Notes: generated by a model not told the origin, from the letters alone. DNA of 17,909 bases from J061 sp003695725 [NCBI: Candidatus Schekmanbacteria bacterium] (GCA_003695725.1 RFHX01000130.1:1-17909), one strand, 5' to 3'. Shown: positions 1 through 7,785, counted from the stretch's first letter. Translations and numbers: made by a program.

Positions 1-37
1 GGATGGCTTTTAACGATTTGTGATTATTTAATAATGA

Positions 38-62
38 AAATATTTTGTTTGACAAAATATTT
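38..62. promoter_or_regulatory. Perfect inverted repeat, candidate MarR operator
   Basis: The arms AAATATTTTGT (38-48) and ACAAAATATTT (52-62) are exact reverse complements, separated by TTG. The repeat covers the -35 hexamer of the promoter before the MarR-family gene. MarR dimers bind palindromes of about this size and often repress their own operon, so this is the natural operator for the gene at 113. Its low GC content and the absence of a following T-tract argue against a terminator. The repeat is seen directly; the binding role is inferred. Confidence 0.7.
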
Positions 63-76
63 CTAATATATAATAT
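49..76 (+). promoter_or_regulatory. Sigma-70-like promoter of the MarR/RND operon
   Basis: A perfect TTGACA (49-54) is followed after 16 bases by TAATAT (71-76). An alternative perfect TATAAT at 69-74 leaves only a 14-base spacer. Transcription would begin around 82-85, giving a leader of about 30 bases. The -35 lies inside the inverted repeat at 38-62, so a protein bound there would block RNA polymerase. Confidence 0.6.
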
Positions 77-112
77 CTGTATTACGAAATAAGTTAGTAG
101 AGGTTTTTAGAT

Positions 113-607
113 TTGGTTAGACAGAGAAAAATGAAAAATAACAATATTTCAGTAAAAGCAGAGAGATTTGAACGAGCCTTTTGGGAATTTTATAATGTTT
201 CGCGCCAAAAAACAAAGTACCGCTTTTCCGATAGCAATGTAACAGAAGCCCAATTTATGGCAATGCTCTTTCTTAGAAGAAATCCAAACTGCACAATGTC
301 TGATTTAAAGGACTGGATGGGACTTCATATGAGCACTTTAACGGGAATTACGGACAGACTCGTTAGAGACGGTTTTGTCGAGCGCTTTAGAGATGAAAAA
401 GATAGGCGGCTTGTTAAAGTGAGATTGACAAAGAAAGGTATGGCTACTGTTTCCAAACTTTGGAGAATACGCAGAGAAAGGATTGAAAATTTTCTCAGCC
501 TTTTGACAGAAGATGACCAAATATCTCTTATTGAGCTTTTTGAAAGGATTAGTGAAACAGTAAAATCGAAGTTAAATCACAATAACAAGAATAATATAAA
601 GAGATAA
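113..607 (+). CDS. MarR-family winged-helix transcriptional regulator
   Basis: A 164-residue protein of usual MarR length. The winged helix-turn-helix spans about residues 44-110. The recognition helix is near 72-86 (HMSTLTGITDRLVRDG). The wing carries the family hallmark DEKDRRLVKVRLTKKG, with D97, R98 and R99. The flanking N- and C-terminal helices would form the dimer interface. The start is TTG at 113 because AGAGG at 99-103 sits nine bases upstream; an in-frame ATG at 131 lacks a comparable site. It is first in an operon with an RND adaptor six bases downstream, so its likely job is to repress the efflux operon and itself through the palindrome at 38-62, released by an unknown ligand. 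The family call is firm; the target and ligand are inferred. Confidence 0.92.
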   Translation: MVRQRKMKNNNISVKAERFERAFWEFYNVSRQKTKYRFSDSNVTEAQFMAMLFLRRNPNCTMSDLKDWMGLHMSTLTGITDRLVRDGFVERFRDEKDRRLVKVRLTKKGMATVSKLWRIRRERIENFLSLLTEDDQISLIELFERISETVKSKLNHNNKNNIKR

Positions 608-613
608 GCAATT

Positions 614-1774
614 ATGACTCCAAAAAGAAAAAAGATACTAATTGCGCTTTCAGCAGTTGTTTTCCTGTTTCTCGGATATCGAATTTTTATTGCAGTCAGC
701 AATGGCTCAGGAGACAAAAAGTCTTTAGAAGATGAAGGGATACCTGTTATGACAAGTCCTGTAAGCATAGATGACATTGATAACATTATTTCAATGACGG
801 GAGATACATATCCAAATGTGGGAGTGGAAATTGTTTCAAAAGTTACAGGACGAATAGAAGATATTAAGGTTGGCATTGGCGATAAGGTAAAGAAGGGGGA
901 TGTGTTGGCTGTTATTGAACATAAAAATGCTGAATTGAAGGTAAGAGAGGCTGAAGCCGCACTCAAAGTAGCTCTTGCAAATCTTGAAAAAGCTAAAAGT
1001 ACACTTGAAAGAGAAAAAGCAGAATATGAAAGCGCTGAGGCACTGTATAAGAATGGAATGATATCCAATGAAGAATATCGAAAAGAAAAAGAACAATATT
1101 TGAGCGCCATGTCTTCGTTAAAATTGGCGCAAGCTCAGGCAAATGACGAGAAGCGGGCAAAACTCGAAATAGCAAAAAAGGAACTTGCAGATTGCTGGAT
1201 AAGGTCTCCTATCAATGGTATTGTTACGAGGCAAAATGTTGATATTGGTACTATGGTTTATTCTTCTGGAGGGGGATCAAAACCGCTTTTTACAGTTGAA
1301 AATCTGGAAAAAATAAAAGTCTTGGTTAAAGTTCCTGCAAAATTTGCTTCCTATGTAAAGCTTGGACAAAAAGGGGAAATAATTGTTCCTGCTATGGGTG
1401 ATAAAGTATTTGTTGGGAAAGTTACGAGGGTTTCTCCTTCTTTGGACCAGAATACAAGATCGGCAGTTGCAATAGTGCAAATCGATAACAGCGATATGGA
1501 GCTTAAATCAGGACTATTCGTTGAAGTTAGAATTTATACGGAAACAGTCAAAAATGCCCTTTTGATTCCAAGAAGAGCTGTTTTCAGGAAGGCTTCTGAC
1601 AATTATGTGTTCGTTTTCAATGAAGGCAAAGCAAAATTGAGGAAATTGAAAACAGGCATTATAAGTGGTGACTATATTCAGGTTATAGCAGGTCTCAATA
1701 AGGATGAAGAGGTTATTGTATCGAACAGGACTCGCCTTTACGATGGCATTAAGGTAAGAAAGGTTGTTTTGTAG
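614..1774 (+). CDS. RND efflux periplasmic adaptor (membrane fusion protein)
   Basis: A 386-residue adaptor of the AcrA/MexA (HlyD-like) family that would bridge the inner-membrane pump to an outer-membrane channel. Residues 5-29 form one hydrophobic segment, and no lipobox cysteine follows, so it is probably held by an uncleaved signal anchor. The two half-lipoyl motifs lie at about 67-104 (KVTGRIEDIKVGIGDKVKKG) and 192-228 (SPINGIVTRQNVDIG). Between them, about 105-190 is a Lys/Glu/Ala-rich coiled-coil hairpin. The beta-barrel is about 234-310, and the membrane-proximal domain runs to the C-terminus (LIPRRAVF, then GLNKDEEVIVSNRTRLYDG). It lies six bases after the MarR gene, and its TAG stop overlaps the GTG start of the pump by one base, which supports co-transcription and coupled translation. 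Confidence 0.93.
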   Translation: MTPKRKKILIALSAVVFLFLGYRIFIAVSNGSGDKKSLEDEGIPVMTSPVSIDDIDNIISMTGDTYPNVGVEIVSKVTGRIEDIKVGIGDKVKKGDVLAVIEHKNAELKVREAEAALKVALANLEKAKSTLEREKAEYESAEALYKNGMISNEEYRKEKEQYLSAMSSLKLAQAQANDEKRAKLEIAKKELADCWIRSPINGIVTRQNVDIGTMVYSSGGGSKPLFTVENLEKIKVLVKVPAKFASYVKLGQKGEIIVPAMGDKVFVGKVTRVSPSLDQNTRSAVAIVQIDNSDMELKSGLFVEVRIYTETVKNALLIPRRAVFRKASDNYVFVFNEGKAKLRKLKTGIISGDYIQVIAGLNKDEEVIVSNRTRLYDGIKVRKVVL

Positions 1775-4700
1775 TGTTAATTTCTGAAATATCCATTAAT
1801 AGGCCTGTTTTTGCAGTAATGATGATTGCCTCCCTTATGGTGTTGGGCATTGCATCGATTTCATATATAGGTGTCCAGCAAACTCCTGAAGTCAATCCTC
1901 CTTATATTACTGTTACCACTGCCTATCCGGGCGCAAGTCCTGCAGAGGTGGAAAGCACAGTTACTAAACCTCTCGAAGAAGCTGTAAGCTCAGTCAATGG
2001 GATAAAAAAGATCAATTCAATAACAACAGAAGGATTATCACGGATTATTCTTGAATTTGATTTTGATATGCCAATCAAGATAGCGGCAATTGAGGTTAGA
2101 GAAAAGGTCTTTCAAAAGAAAAGTGAATTGCCGGAAGATGTAAAAGAACCAGTAATTCAAAGAATGGACCCCGCCCAAAGGCCTATAATGTGGGTTGGAG
2201 TTTCAGCACCCCGTGATCCTGCAGAGATTAGAGATATAGCTGAAAATGAAATCAAGCCTGCATTGGAGCAGGTTGAGAATGTTGCTTCCGTTGACATTAT
2301 AGGAGGGTTGGAGAGAGAAATACAAGTTTATCTGAAAAAAGATATGCTCAATGCTTATGGAATTACTCCGTTTCAAGTAATGAATATTTTGAAAAGAGAA
2401 AATATCAACCTTCCTGCGGGAAGAGTGGAAAAGGATACAAGAGAAATCGTTGTGCGCACAAGAGGAGAATTTTCAAGTGTTGATGAAATTGGAAATGTAG
2501 TGGTTTCATTGAAAAATGGAGTGCCTATTTATTTGAGAGATATAGCAGATATTGAAGACGGATTTAAGGACTTGAGGAGTCTATCCAGAATCAACGATGT
2601 TGATGCTGTTTCAATGGGTATCAAAAAACAGAGCGGTACAAATACAGTTGCTCTCTGTAATGACCTTTATGACAAAATTGATGAGTTAAGAAGACTTTTG
2701 CCGAGCGATTTCAGTATCTTTATTATTCGTGATGATTCGATAATGGTTAGAGAAGATGTGCGCGGCGTGAGAAATGCTATCATCGAAGGCGTAATAATGG
2801 CGGTGCTTGTCGTTTTTATCTTTATGCGTGATTGGAGAAGCACACTTATATGTGCACTTTCATTGCCAACTTCTCTGATATCTACATTCTTTTTTATGTA
2901 TCTAATGGGTTTTACTATCAATGTTATGACTTTGATGGCGTTGAATCTTGTAGTTGGTGTTGTCATAGATGATGCTATAGTAGTAAGGGAAAACATATTC
3001 AGGCATATGGAAGAAGGGATGGCGCCAAAGGAAGCTGCATCCTTTGGGACATCGGAAATAGGTCTTGCCGTTATGGCAACTACCTTTAGCATTGTTGCAG
3101 TCTTCATACCTATTGCATTTATGTCAGGTATGATAGGAAGATGGTTTAAATCCTTTGGACTAACTGCGGCATTTGCTGTTCTCGTATCACTTTTCGTTTC
3201 CTTTACCCTTGACCCTATGCTTTCTGCTTATTTTATGAAGCCGGTAGTGAAGGGGGAAAAGAAGAAGAGGACCTTTTTCAGCAAACTGTCTGAAACATTG
3301 GAAAAGGCATACAGCCGTGTAGATTCCCAATATAGGGATATCTTGAGTTGGACGACAAATAACAATAAAACTGTTATTCTTGGCGCTATTGCAATTTTTG
3401 TCCTGTCGCTATTTATGCTTCCATTAGTAGGAGTTACTTTCTTTGAAGACCAGGACAGAGGAGAAATCAGTGTTACAATAAAGATGCCTGCAGGGACATC
3501 TCTTAAGATGACAGATATGGCGGCGAGAAAAGCAGAAAAAATGATTAGAAAAAATCCAGAAGTAAAAACAATCTTTACTGCAATAGGTCAGCTTGGTGAT
3601 GTAACAAATGCCCATTTGGATGTCTACTGCACTGATAAAAACCATCGAATAACAGGTGCAAATCTTGAGGAGTTGAAATCACAGATTCGACAAGCACTGA
3701 AGGATATACCTGCAGAAAAGATTACTGTTGAGACATTCAATATGGGTGGAAGACAGGAGGCGCCAATAACTCTATATGTGCGCGGCGATGATATGCCCAC
3801 ATTGGCTAAAATAACGAATAAAATCCTTCCAATCGTCAAAGCAACTCCGGGCACTGTTGATGTATCATCAACAATTCAAAAGGGGCGTCCTGAACTTGAA
3901 GTTGTTGTTGATAGAAATATTGCCGGAGATATCGGTTTGAATAATATCTCTATTGCATCGAGTTTGCGAAGTTTAATAGAAGGTGAAGTTCCTTCAAAAT
4001 TCAGAGACGGAGACAATGAATATGATATTCGGGTTAGATTGGCAAAAGCAGACCGTGACAGCTTGGAGGATATTGGAACAATTTCTTTTTTACAAGATAA
4101 GGAAGGCAGAAATATTTTCCTAAAAGAAATTGCAGAGCTAAATTTTAAAGAGGGACCAAGTGAAATTAGAAGGGAGAATAGGCAGAGAGAAGTATTGATT
4201 GAATCCAATTATATGAATGCTTCACTTGGCGATGTAATCAGCAATGTAAGGAAAAGAATAAAAGATGTTGAAATCCCTGAAGGTTATAAAGTCGGATTTA
4301 CAGGGCAGGCAGAACGAATGGAGGAAGCATTTTCCACTTTGACAAGCTCTCTTTTGCTTGCTGTCGTATTCATTTATATGGTACTTGCTTCACAGTTTAA
4401 TTCTTTCATCCATCCCTTTACAATTATGCTTTCTTTACCTCTGGCTATAATAGGCGCTGTCTTGATTCTATTTGTTTTCGGGCTTAGTTTCAGCATTTCT
4501 ACGATGTTTGCCTTTATAATGCTGATGGGACTCGTTACAAAAAATGCAATTCTTTTAGTTGATTATACCAATGTTTTAAGAGAAAGGGGGCTGCCGAGAA
4601 GAGAAGCTATCCTTCAAGCAGGACCTACAAGACTTAGACCAATCCTAATGACGACTCTTGCAATGATATTTGGAATGCTTCCAGTTGCAGTAAGCAATGA

Positions 4701-4845
4701 GCCGGGGTCTGAGTTTCGTTCTCCAATGGCGATTTCTATCATTGGCGGCTTATTGACATCGATGTTTCTTACCCTTGTTGTAGTACCTTCTGTTTATTCC
4801 GTGCTTGACGATCTCAAAGAAAAGTTCAAATTAAGAAGAAAGTAG
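1774..4845 (+). CDS. RND multidrug efflux pump, HAE1/AcrB type
   Basis: A 1023-residue inner-membrane proton/drug antiporter with the full length and two-fold repeat of the AcrB family. TM1 is at about 10-32, followed by the porter domain from PEVNPPYITV to about 330. TM2-TM6 lie at about 335-490, and the second half repeats the pattern with TM7 at about 533-553 and TM8-TM12 at about 855-1010. Proton-relay residues are conserved: D399 and D400 in GVVIDDAIVVREN, and K923 in GLVTKNAILLVDY, matching AcrB D407, D408 and K940. The start is GTG at 1774, supported by GAAAGG about ten bases upstream and by the one-base overlap with the adaptor stop. It ends in tandem TAG stops. Substrates cannot be predicted, and the outer-membrane partner must be encoded elsewhere. 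Confidence 0.95.
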   Translation: MLISEISINRPVFAVMMIASLMVLGIASISYIGVQQTPEVNPPYITVTTAYPGASPAEVESTVTKPLEEAVSSVNGIKKINSITTEGLSRIILEFDFDMPIKIAAIEVREKVFQKKSELPEDVKEPVIQRMDPAQRPIMWVGVSAPRDPAEIRDIAENEIKPALEQVENVASVDIIGGLEREIQVYLKKDMLNAYGITPFQVMNILKRENINLPAGRVEKDTREIVVRTRGEFSSVDEIGNVVVSLKNGVPIYLRDIADIEDGFKDLRSLSRINDVDAVSMGIKKQSGTNTVALCNDLYDKIDELRRLLPSDFSIFIIRDDSIMVREDVRGVRNAIIEGVIMAVLVVFIFMRDWRSTLICALSLPTSLISTFFFMYLMGFTINVMTLMALNLVVGVVIDDAIVVRENIFRHMEEGMAPKEAASFGTSEIGLAVMATTFSIVAVFIPIAFMSGMIGRWFKSFGLTAAFAVLVSLFVSFTLDPMLSAYFMKPVVKGEKKKRTFFSKLSETLEKAYSRVDSQYRDILSWTTNNNKTVILGAIAIFVLSLFMLPLVGVTFFEDQDRGEISVTIKMPAGTSLKMTDMAARKAEKMIRKNPEVKTIFTAIGQLGDVTNAHLDVYCTDKNHRITGANLEELKSQIRQALKDIPAEKITVETFNMGGRQEAPITLYVRGDDMPTLAKITNKILPIVKATPGTVDVSSTIQKGRPELEVVVDRNIAGDIGLNNISIASSLRSLIEGEVPSKFRDGDNEYDIRVRLAKADRDSLEDIGTISFLQDKEGRNIFLKEIAELNFKEGPSEIRRENRQREVLIESNYMNASLGDVISNVRKRIKDVEIPEGYKVGFTGQAERMEEAFSTLTSSLLLAVVFIYMVLASQFNSFIHPFTIMLSLPLAIIGAVLILFVFGLSFSISTMFAFIMLMGLVTKNAILLVDYTNVLRERGLPRREAILQAGPTRLRPILMTTLAMIFGMLPVAVSNEPGSEFRSPMAISIIGGLLTSMFLTLVVVPSVYSVLDDLKEKFKLRRK

Positions 4846-4858
4846 TAGATAATCTTTC

Positions 4859-5740
4859 TTGAAAATAGCCTATTTTTCAAAGCAATTTATAGAATGGTTT
4901 ATCTTTTTTAAATTGAAGTATTTTTTCCTCATATTGGCGGTTATGTTTTTATGGTCTCTTTTTACCTTTCTCGTTGCCCAAGCTGTAAACTATCATAAAG
5001 GTAATAGCATATGGAAAGAGAAGAATGATGATATTACAGTTTTTATCTTCAAAATCATAGCCACTATCATTGCGGAATACCTTTCAATTTTAATTGCAAT
5101 AATTTTGATTCCTGCAGGAATTTTTAGGATAAAAGCAAAAAAGGATGTTGCTTATCCTTCACAAAGAAGCGCTGTTCTATTGATACATGGCTATCTGCAT
5201 AATAGAGGTATGCTTCTGCCATTGAAATTTTTATTGAGAAAATATGGAATTAAGGATGTGTATGATTTGAATCTGTCTCCGCCTTTTTCTTCAATCATAG
5301 ATTTTTCACAAAAATTATCCGAAAAAATCAAAAAATTGAAAAAAGAAGGATATAACAGCTTTATCCTTATTGGACATAGTATGGGAGGCTTAGTTGCACT
5401 TTATTATGCTTTGAGCAGAAAAGATTTGGATATAAAAAAAGTAATAACAATAGGTACTCCCCACAAGGGTACGCTTTTTGCAAAAATCGCACTGGGAAAA
5501 TGCGGAAGGGAAATGGTTCCTGAAAGCGGTTTTCTTAAAGAGTTGGATTCGTTGCGCAAAGAAATGCCTGATTTGAAGATTATATGTTTTTGGTCAAAGC
5601 TCGATAATATGATAATTCCTTCAGGAAATGCAGTTGCTGAAAATTCTGAAAGCTATTCATTGAATTATAGCGGCCATATTACCCCAGTATATTCCAAAGC
5701 CTTTGCCAAGAGAATTGTTGAGATTATCCAAGAGAAATAG
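4859..5740 (+). CDS. Membrane-anchored alpha/beta hydrolase (lipase/esterase-like)
   Basis: A 293-residue protein with two N-terminal hydrophobic segments (about 20-42 and 63-88), followed by an alpha/beta-hydrolase domain from about residue 104. The oxyanion region is LLIHGYLHN (108-115). The nucleophile elbow is GHSMGG with Ser174. ITIGTPHKG (197-204) is typical of PGAP1-like and triacylglycerol lipases. Asp249 (SKLDN) and His273 (SGHI) complete a plausible catalytic triad, so the enzyme looks active. The substrate is unknown; an acyl ester or lipid at the membrane is a reasonable guess. The gene starts 13 bases after the RND pump stop and probably belongs to the same operon. The start is uncertain: TTG at 4859 has only a distant purine-rich site, and the next methionine is residue 29, inside the first membrane segment. 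Confidence 0.82.
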   Translation: MKIAYFSKQFIEWFIFFKLKYFFLILAVMFLWSLFTFLVAQAVNYHKGNSIWKEKNDDITVFIFKIIATIIAEYLSILIAIILIPAGIFRIKAKKDVAYPSQRSAVLLIHGYLHNRGMLLPLKFLLRKYGIKDVYDLNLSPPFSSIIDFSQKLSEKIKKLKKEGYNSFILIGHSMGGLVALYYALSRKDLDIKKVITIGTPHKGTLFAKIALGKCGREMVPESGFLKELDSLRKEMPDLKIICFWSKLDNMIIPSGNAVAENSESYSLNYSGHITPVYSKAFAKRIVEIIQEK

Positions 5741-6042
5741 ATTTTTCCCCATTGTTTATGAGTCCAACCTCTTATAGAAATCACGAAGCGCCATTTTTTT
5801 GATTCTATCCATAGTGGTGAGATGAATAATCAATGTCAGATGATGGCATTACAAAAAACATCTCAATATGCTGAATACTGGGTTCCATAACCAAGATAAG
5901 CGAGGACTGTATTCTTTAGAAGATAAATTGGTTCAATATTCGGACATAGAGTGAAACTGTTCAATAAACTATTGACTATTACATTGTCCATTTAATATAA
6001 GAACAAAAAAAACTTTTCAAATAAATAAGGAGATTGGGACTG
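5741..6042. other. Gene-free intergenic region before the ferredoxin gene
   Basis: These 302 bases hold no convincing gene and no clear terminator for the RND operon. A short minus-strand open frame (5756-5848), whose last 18 codons follow an ATG, has no recognisable product and may be the tail of a decayed gene. The right-hand part carries two direct copies of GTTCAATA (5931-5938 and 5959-5966) and the promoter at 5972-6001. The Shine-Dalgarno AAGGAG lies at 6027-6032. Confidence 0.6.
5972..6001 (+). promoter_or_regulatory. Candidate promoter of the ferredoxin/AOR-like operon
   Basis: TTGACT (5972-5977, five of six consensus bases) and TATAAG (5996-6001, five of six) are separated by 18 bases. 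Transcription would begin near 6008, leaving about 35 bases of leader before the ATG at 6043. The site is well placed for the two-gene operon that follows. Confidence 0.55.
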
Positions 6043-6387
6043 ATGGGAATAAAAATTGAACCTTTAAAGTGTATTGGCTGTTTATCTTGTGAAATGGCAT
6101 GTGGTTACTATCATGATGAAGCTATGACAACTCTTTCATCGAGCATAATGATTTATAGAGCGGAAGAAAAAAAGAACTATTTCGGAATTATGGTTAAACG
6201 AAGTGATGATATCCTTGTTGGAAGGCCCGAAGGGGTAGAATGTAAAAAACCGGGCAGCGATTCAGGCGGAAGCGACAGCGCATCAGCAAAACCAATTTTA
6301 ATAAGGCCTACCTGTGATTTGTGTGGAGATGCGGATGAATATAACTGTGTCAGATTTTGTCCTACAGGAGCAATTTCAAAGGAATAA
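6043..6387 (+). CDS. Two-[4Fe-4S] ferredoxin-like partner of the AOR homologue
   Basis: A 114-residue iron-sulfur protein. The first cysteine motif is CIGCLSCEMAC (C10, C13, C16, C20). The second is C91, C94, C102 and C106, with CDLC and VRFCPTGAI. Eight ligands in this arrangement would bind two [4Fe-4S] clusters, as in small electron-transfer subunits encoded beside AOR-family enzymes. An extra cysteine (C67) precedes a flexible Gly/Ser stretch at about 71-82. The ATG at 6043 is chosen because AAGGAG (6027-6032) lies ten bases upstream; an in-frame TTG at 6034 is only one base from that site. Its partner begins 26 bases after the stop. The likely role is to carry electrons between that protein and a soluble acceptor or donor. 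Cluster binding is well supported; the partner's reaction is unknown. Confidence 0.85.
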   Translation: MGIKIEPLKCIGCLSCEMACGYYHDEAMTTLSSSIMIYRAEEKKNYFGIMVKRSDDILVGRPEGVECKKPGSDSGGSDSASAKPILIRPTCDLCGDADEYNCVRFCPTGAISKE

Positions 6388-6413
6388 AAATATAAAGAAA
6401 ATGGAGGTATGAA

Positions 6414-7730
6414 ATGCCGGGTCTTTTTTCAGATAGAATACTACTTGTTGACTTAAGTCAGGGTGAAGTAGACGAAAAAGGTTGTGGAGATGAGTTTTTA
6501 CAGGAAAATATAGGTGGTGCCAAAGCTAATCTTGCACTCTATCGCCAATATGAAAACGAAAATCCAATTGTAATAGGTTGCGGGCCATTTTCAGGGACTC
6601 TTTTCCCCGGGGGCGCAGTCATTATTGTGACGGCTAAAAGCCCGATTAATGGAGAAATCGTTCATACTCCAATAATACTTAATTCAGGTATGGAGTTTAA
6701 GTTGACGGGCTTTGACTTTGCAGTGATAAAGGGAAAATCCGAGGAACCGGCTTACCTATGGCTTCATGACGAGATTGGCGATTTACATAATGCCGCAGAG
6801 TTATGGGGCAAATCGCCATGGGAAGTGACAGATAAATTGAGAAGTGATATGGGAGATCCTCTTGTGCAGGTTTTATCGATTGGAATTGCCGGAGAAAATG
6901 GTTCGAAAGCGGCTCAGCTTTGCTACAACTATTGGGGAACGCCTGACAAAGCAAATATTGCTGCTGCATTTGCCGAAAAGAATTTAAAAGCTGTCGCTTT
7001 TAGAGGATTGGGCTTGGTTGAAATAGAGTCACCAGATGAATTTGTCGATGGATGTGCAGAGCTCAAAAGAAGTATTATTGATGGCAATATTAGCGGCAAG
7101 AAAGGAATTGCATCGATTGCGGAATCTCTTGGCGCTTCAGAGATACCCTCTTGGCTGTCTCCGTCAGTACATCGTCTTGTTGGTTGTTTTGGATGCCCAA
7201 TGAATTGCAATACTTTTGTAAAATACAATGAAGCTCCGAGTGAACTATCGCAGAATGGCGTTGATGAACCGGGATTTCTGATTACAGATACTGCATCTTT
7301 GATAAAGCTACAGAAAGCTGGCTTTAGCTCTACTGAGGCAGGAAAGGTCCTTGAATATGCTTCGCGTCTCGGAATCGAACCGGTTCAAACAGCAAAAGCA
7401 ATTGAAGGAAAAGGATCTACATTTGATGAAGTAAAAGACACAATAACAGCTCTTTCCGAATCAAGTGTAGAGGTTGGAAATCCATTTGAAGATGCATGGG
7501 GAGAAAGCAAATCATCTCCTTATAGTGCTTGGTCCCCTCTCAAAGGTTTATTTGAAGGGAATGCAGATGCTAATGTCGATGAAGCCAACTCAATTGCATA
7601 CACGCTGGGAATTTGTCCTGTGCTAATGTTGGCATCCCCTGAAATTACAGCTGAAAAAATTGCAGAACTTCTAAATCTTGGGGTAGGAATAGAAAAAAGT
7701 GCTGATGAGATAAAGAGTATATCTTTATAG
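6414..7730 (+). CDS. Shortened aldehyde:ferredoxin oxidoreductase-like protein
   Basis: A 438-residue homologue of the AOR family, whose members are usually about 600 residues or more. The N-terminal AFOR domain is clear to about residue 205 (RILLVDLSQGEVDE, GPFSGTLFPGGAVI, TAKSPINGE, LTGFDFAVIKGK, SIGIAGEN, EKNLKAVAFRG). The [4Fe-4S] motif CFGCPMNC gives C258, C261 and C265, and C401 in LGICPV matches the distal fourth ligand. The pterin-contact signatures are altered: GGAKAN (34-39) replaces the usual G-x-R-G-L-A, PDKAN (177-181) replaces G-R-G-G, and the first acids of both D-x-x-G-L motifs are Ser and Tyr. The C-terminal domain is also much reduced. GGAGG at 6403-6407 fixes the ATG. The frame is intact and a terminator follows, so this is a stable gene and not an obvious pseudogene. 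Whether it binds tungsto- or molybdopterin is doubtful. Confidence 0.78.
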   Translation: MPGLFSDRILLVDLSQGEVDEKGCGDEFLQENIGGAKANLALYRQYENENPIVIGCGPFSGTLFPGGAVIIVTAKSPINGEIVHTPIILNSGMEFKLTGFDFAVIKGKSEEPAYLWLHDEIGDLHNAAELWGKSPWEVTDKLRSDMGDPLVQVLSIGIAGENGSKAAQLCYNYWGTPDKANIAAAFAEKNLKAVAFRGLGLVEIESPDEFVDGCAELKRSIIDGNISGKKGIASIAESLGASEIPSWLSPSVHRLVGCFGCPMNCNTFVKYNEAPSELSQNGVDEPGFLITDTASLIKLQKAGFSSTEAGKVLEYASRLGIEPVQTAKAIEGKGSTFDEVKDTITALSESSVEVGNPFEDAWGESKSSPYSAWSPLKGLFEGNADANVDEANSIAYTLGICPVLMLASPEITAEKIAELLNLGVGIEKSADEIKSISL

Positions 7731-7785
7731 ATAATTGAATTAACCTTTGTTTATTACCTTTTGTTTGAAAGAGAATGTTATTTTC

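Noticed and set aside
577-1110. 177-codon minus-strand open frame opposite the RND adaptor
   Set aside because: It lies antisense to a well-supported gene, has a Ser/Phe/Leu-rich composition typical of a reverse-strand shadow, and matches no known family.
2667-3107. 146-codon minus-strand open frame inside the RND pump gene
   Set aside because: It is antisense to conserved membrane segments of the pump, with Ile/Ser/Thr-rich composition and no recognisable motif.
6034-6042. TTG start for the ferredoxin gene
   Set aside because: It is one base from the AAGGAG ribosome-binding site; the ATG nine bases later has proper spacing.
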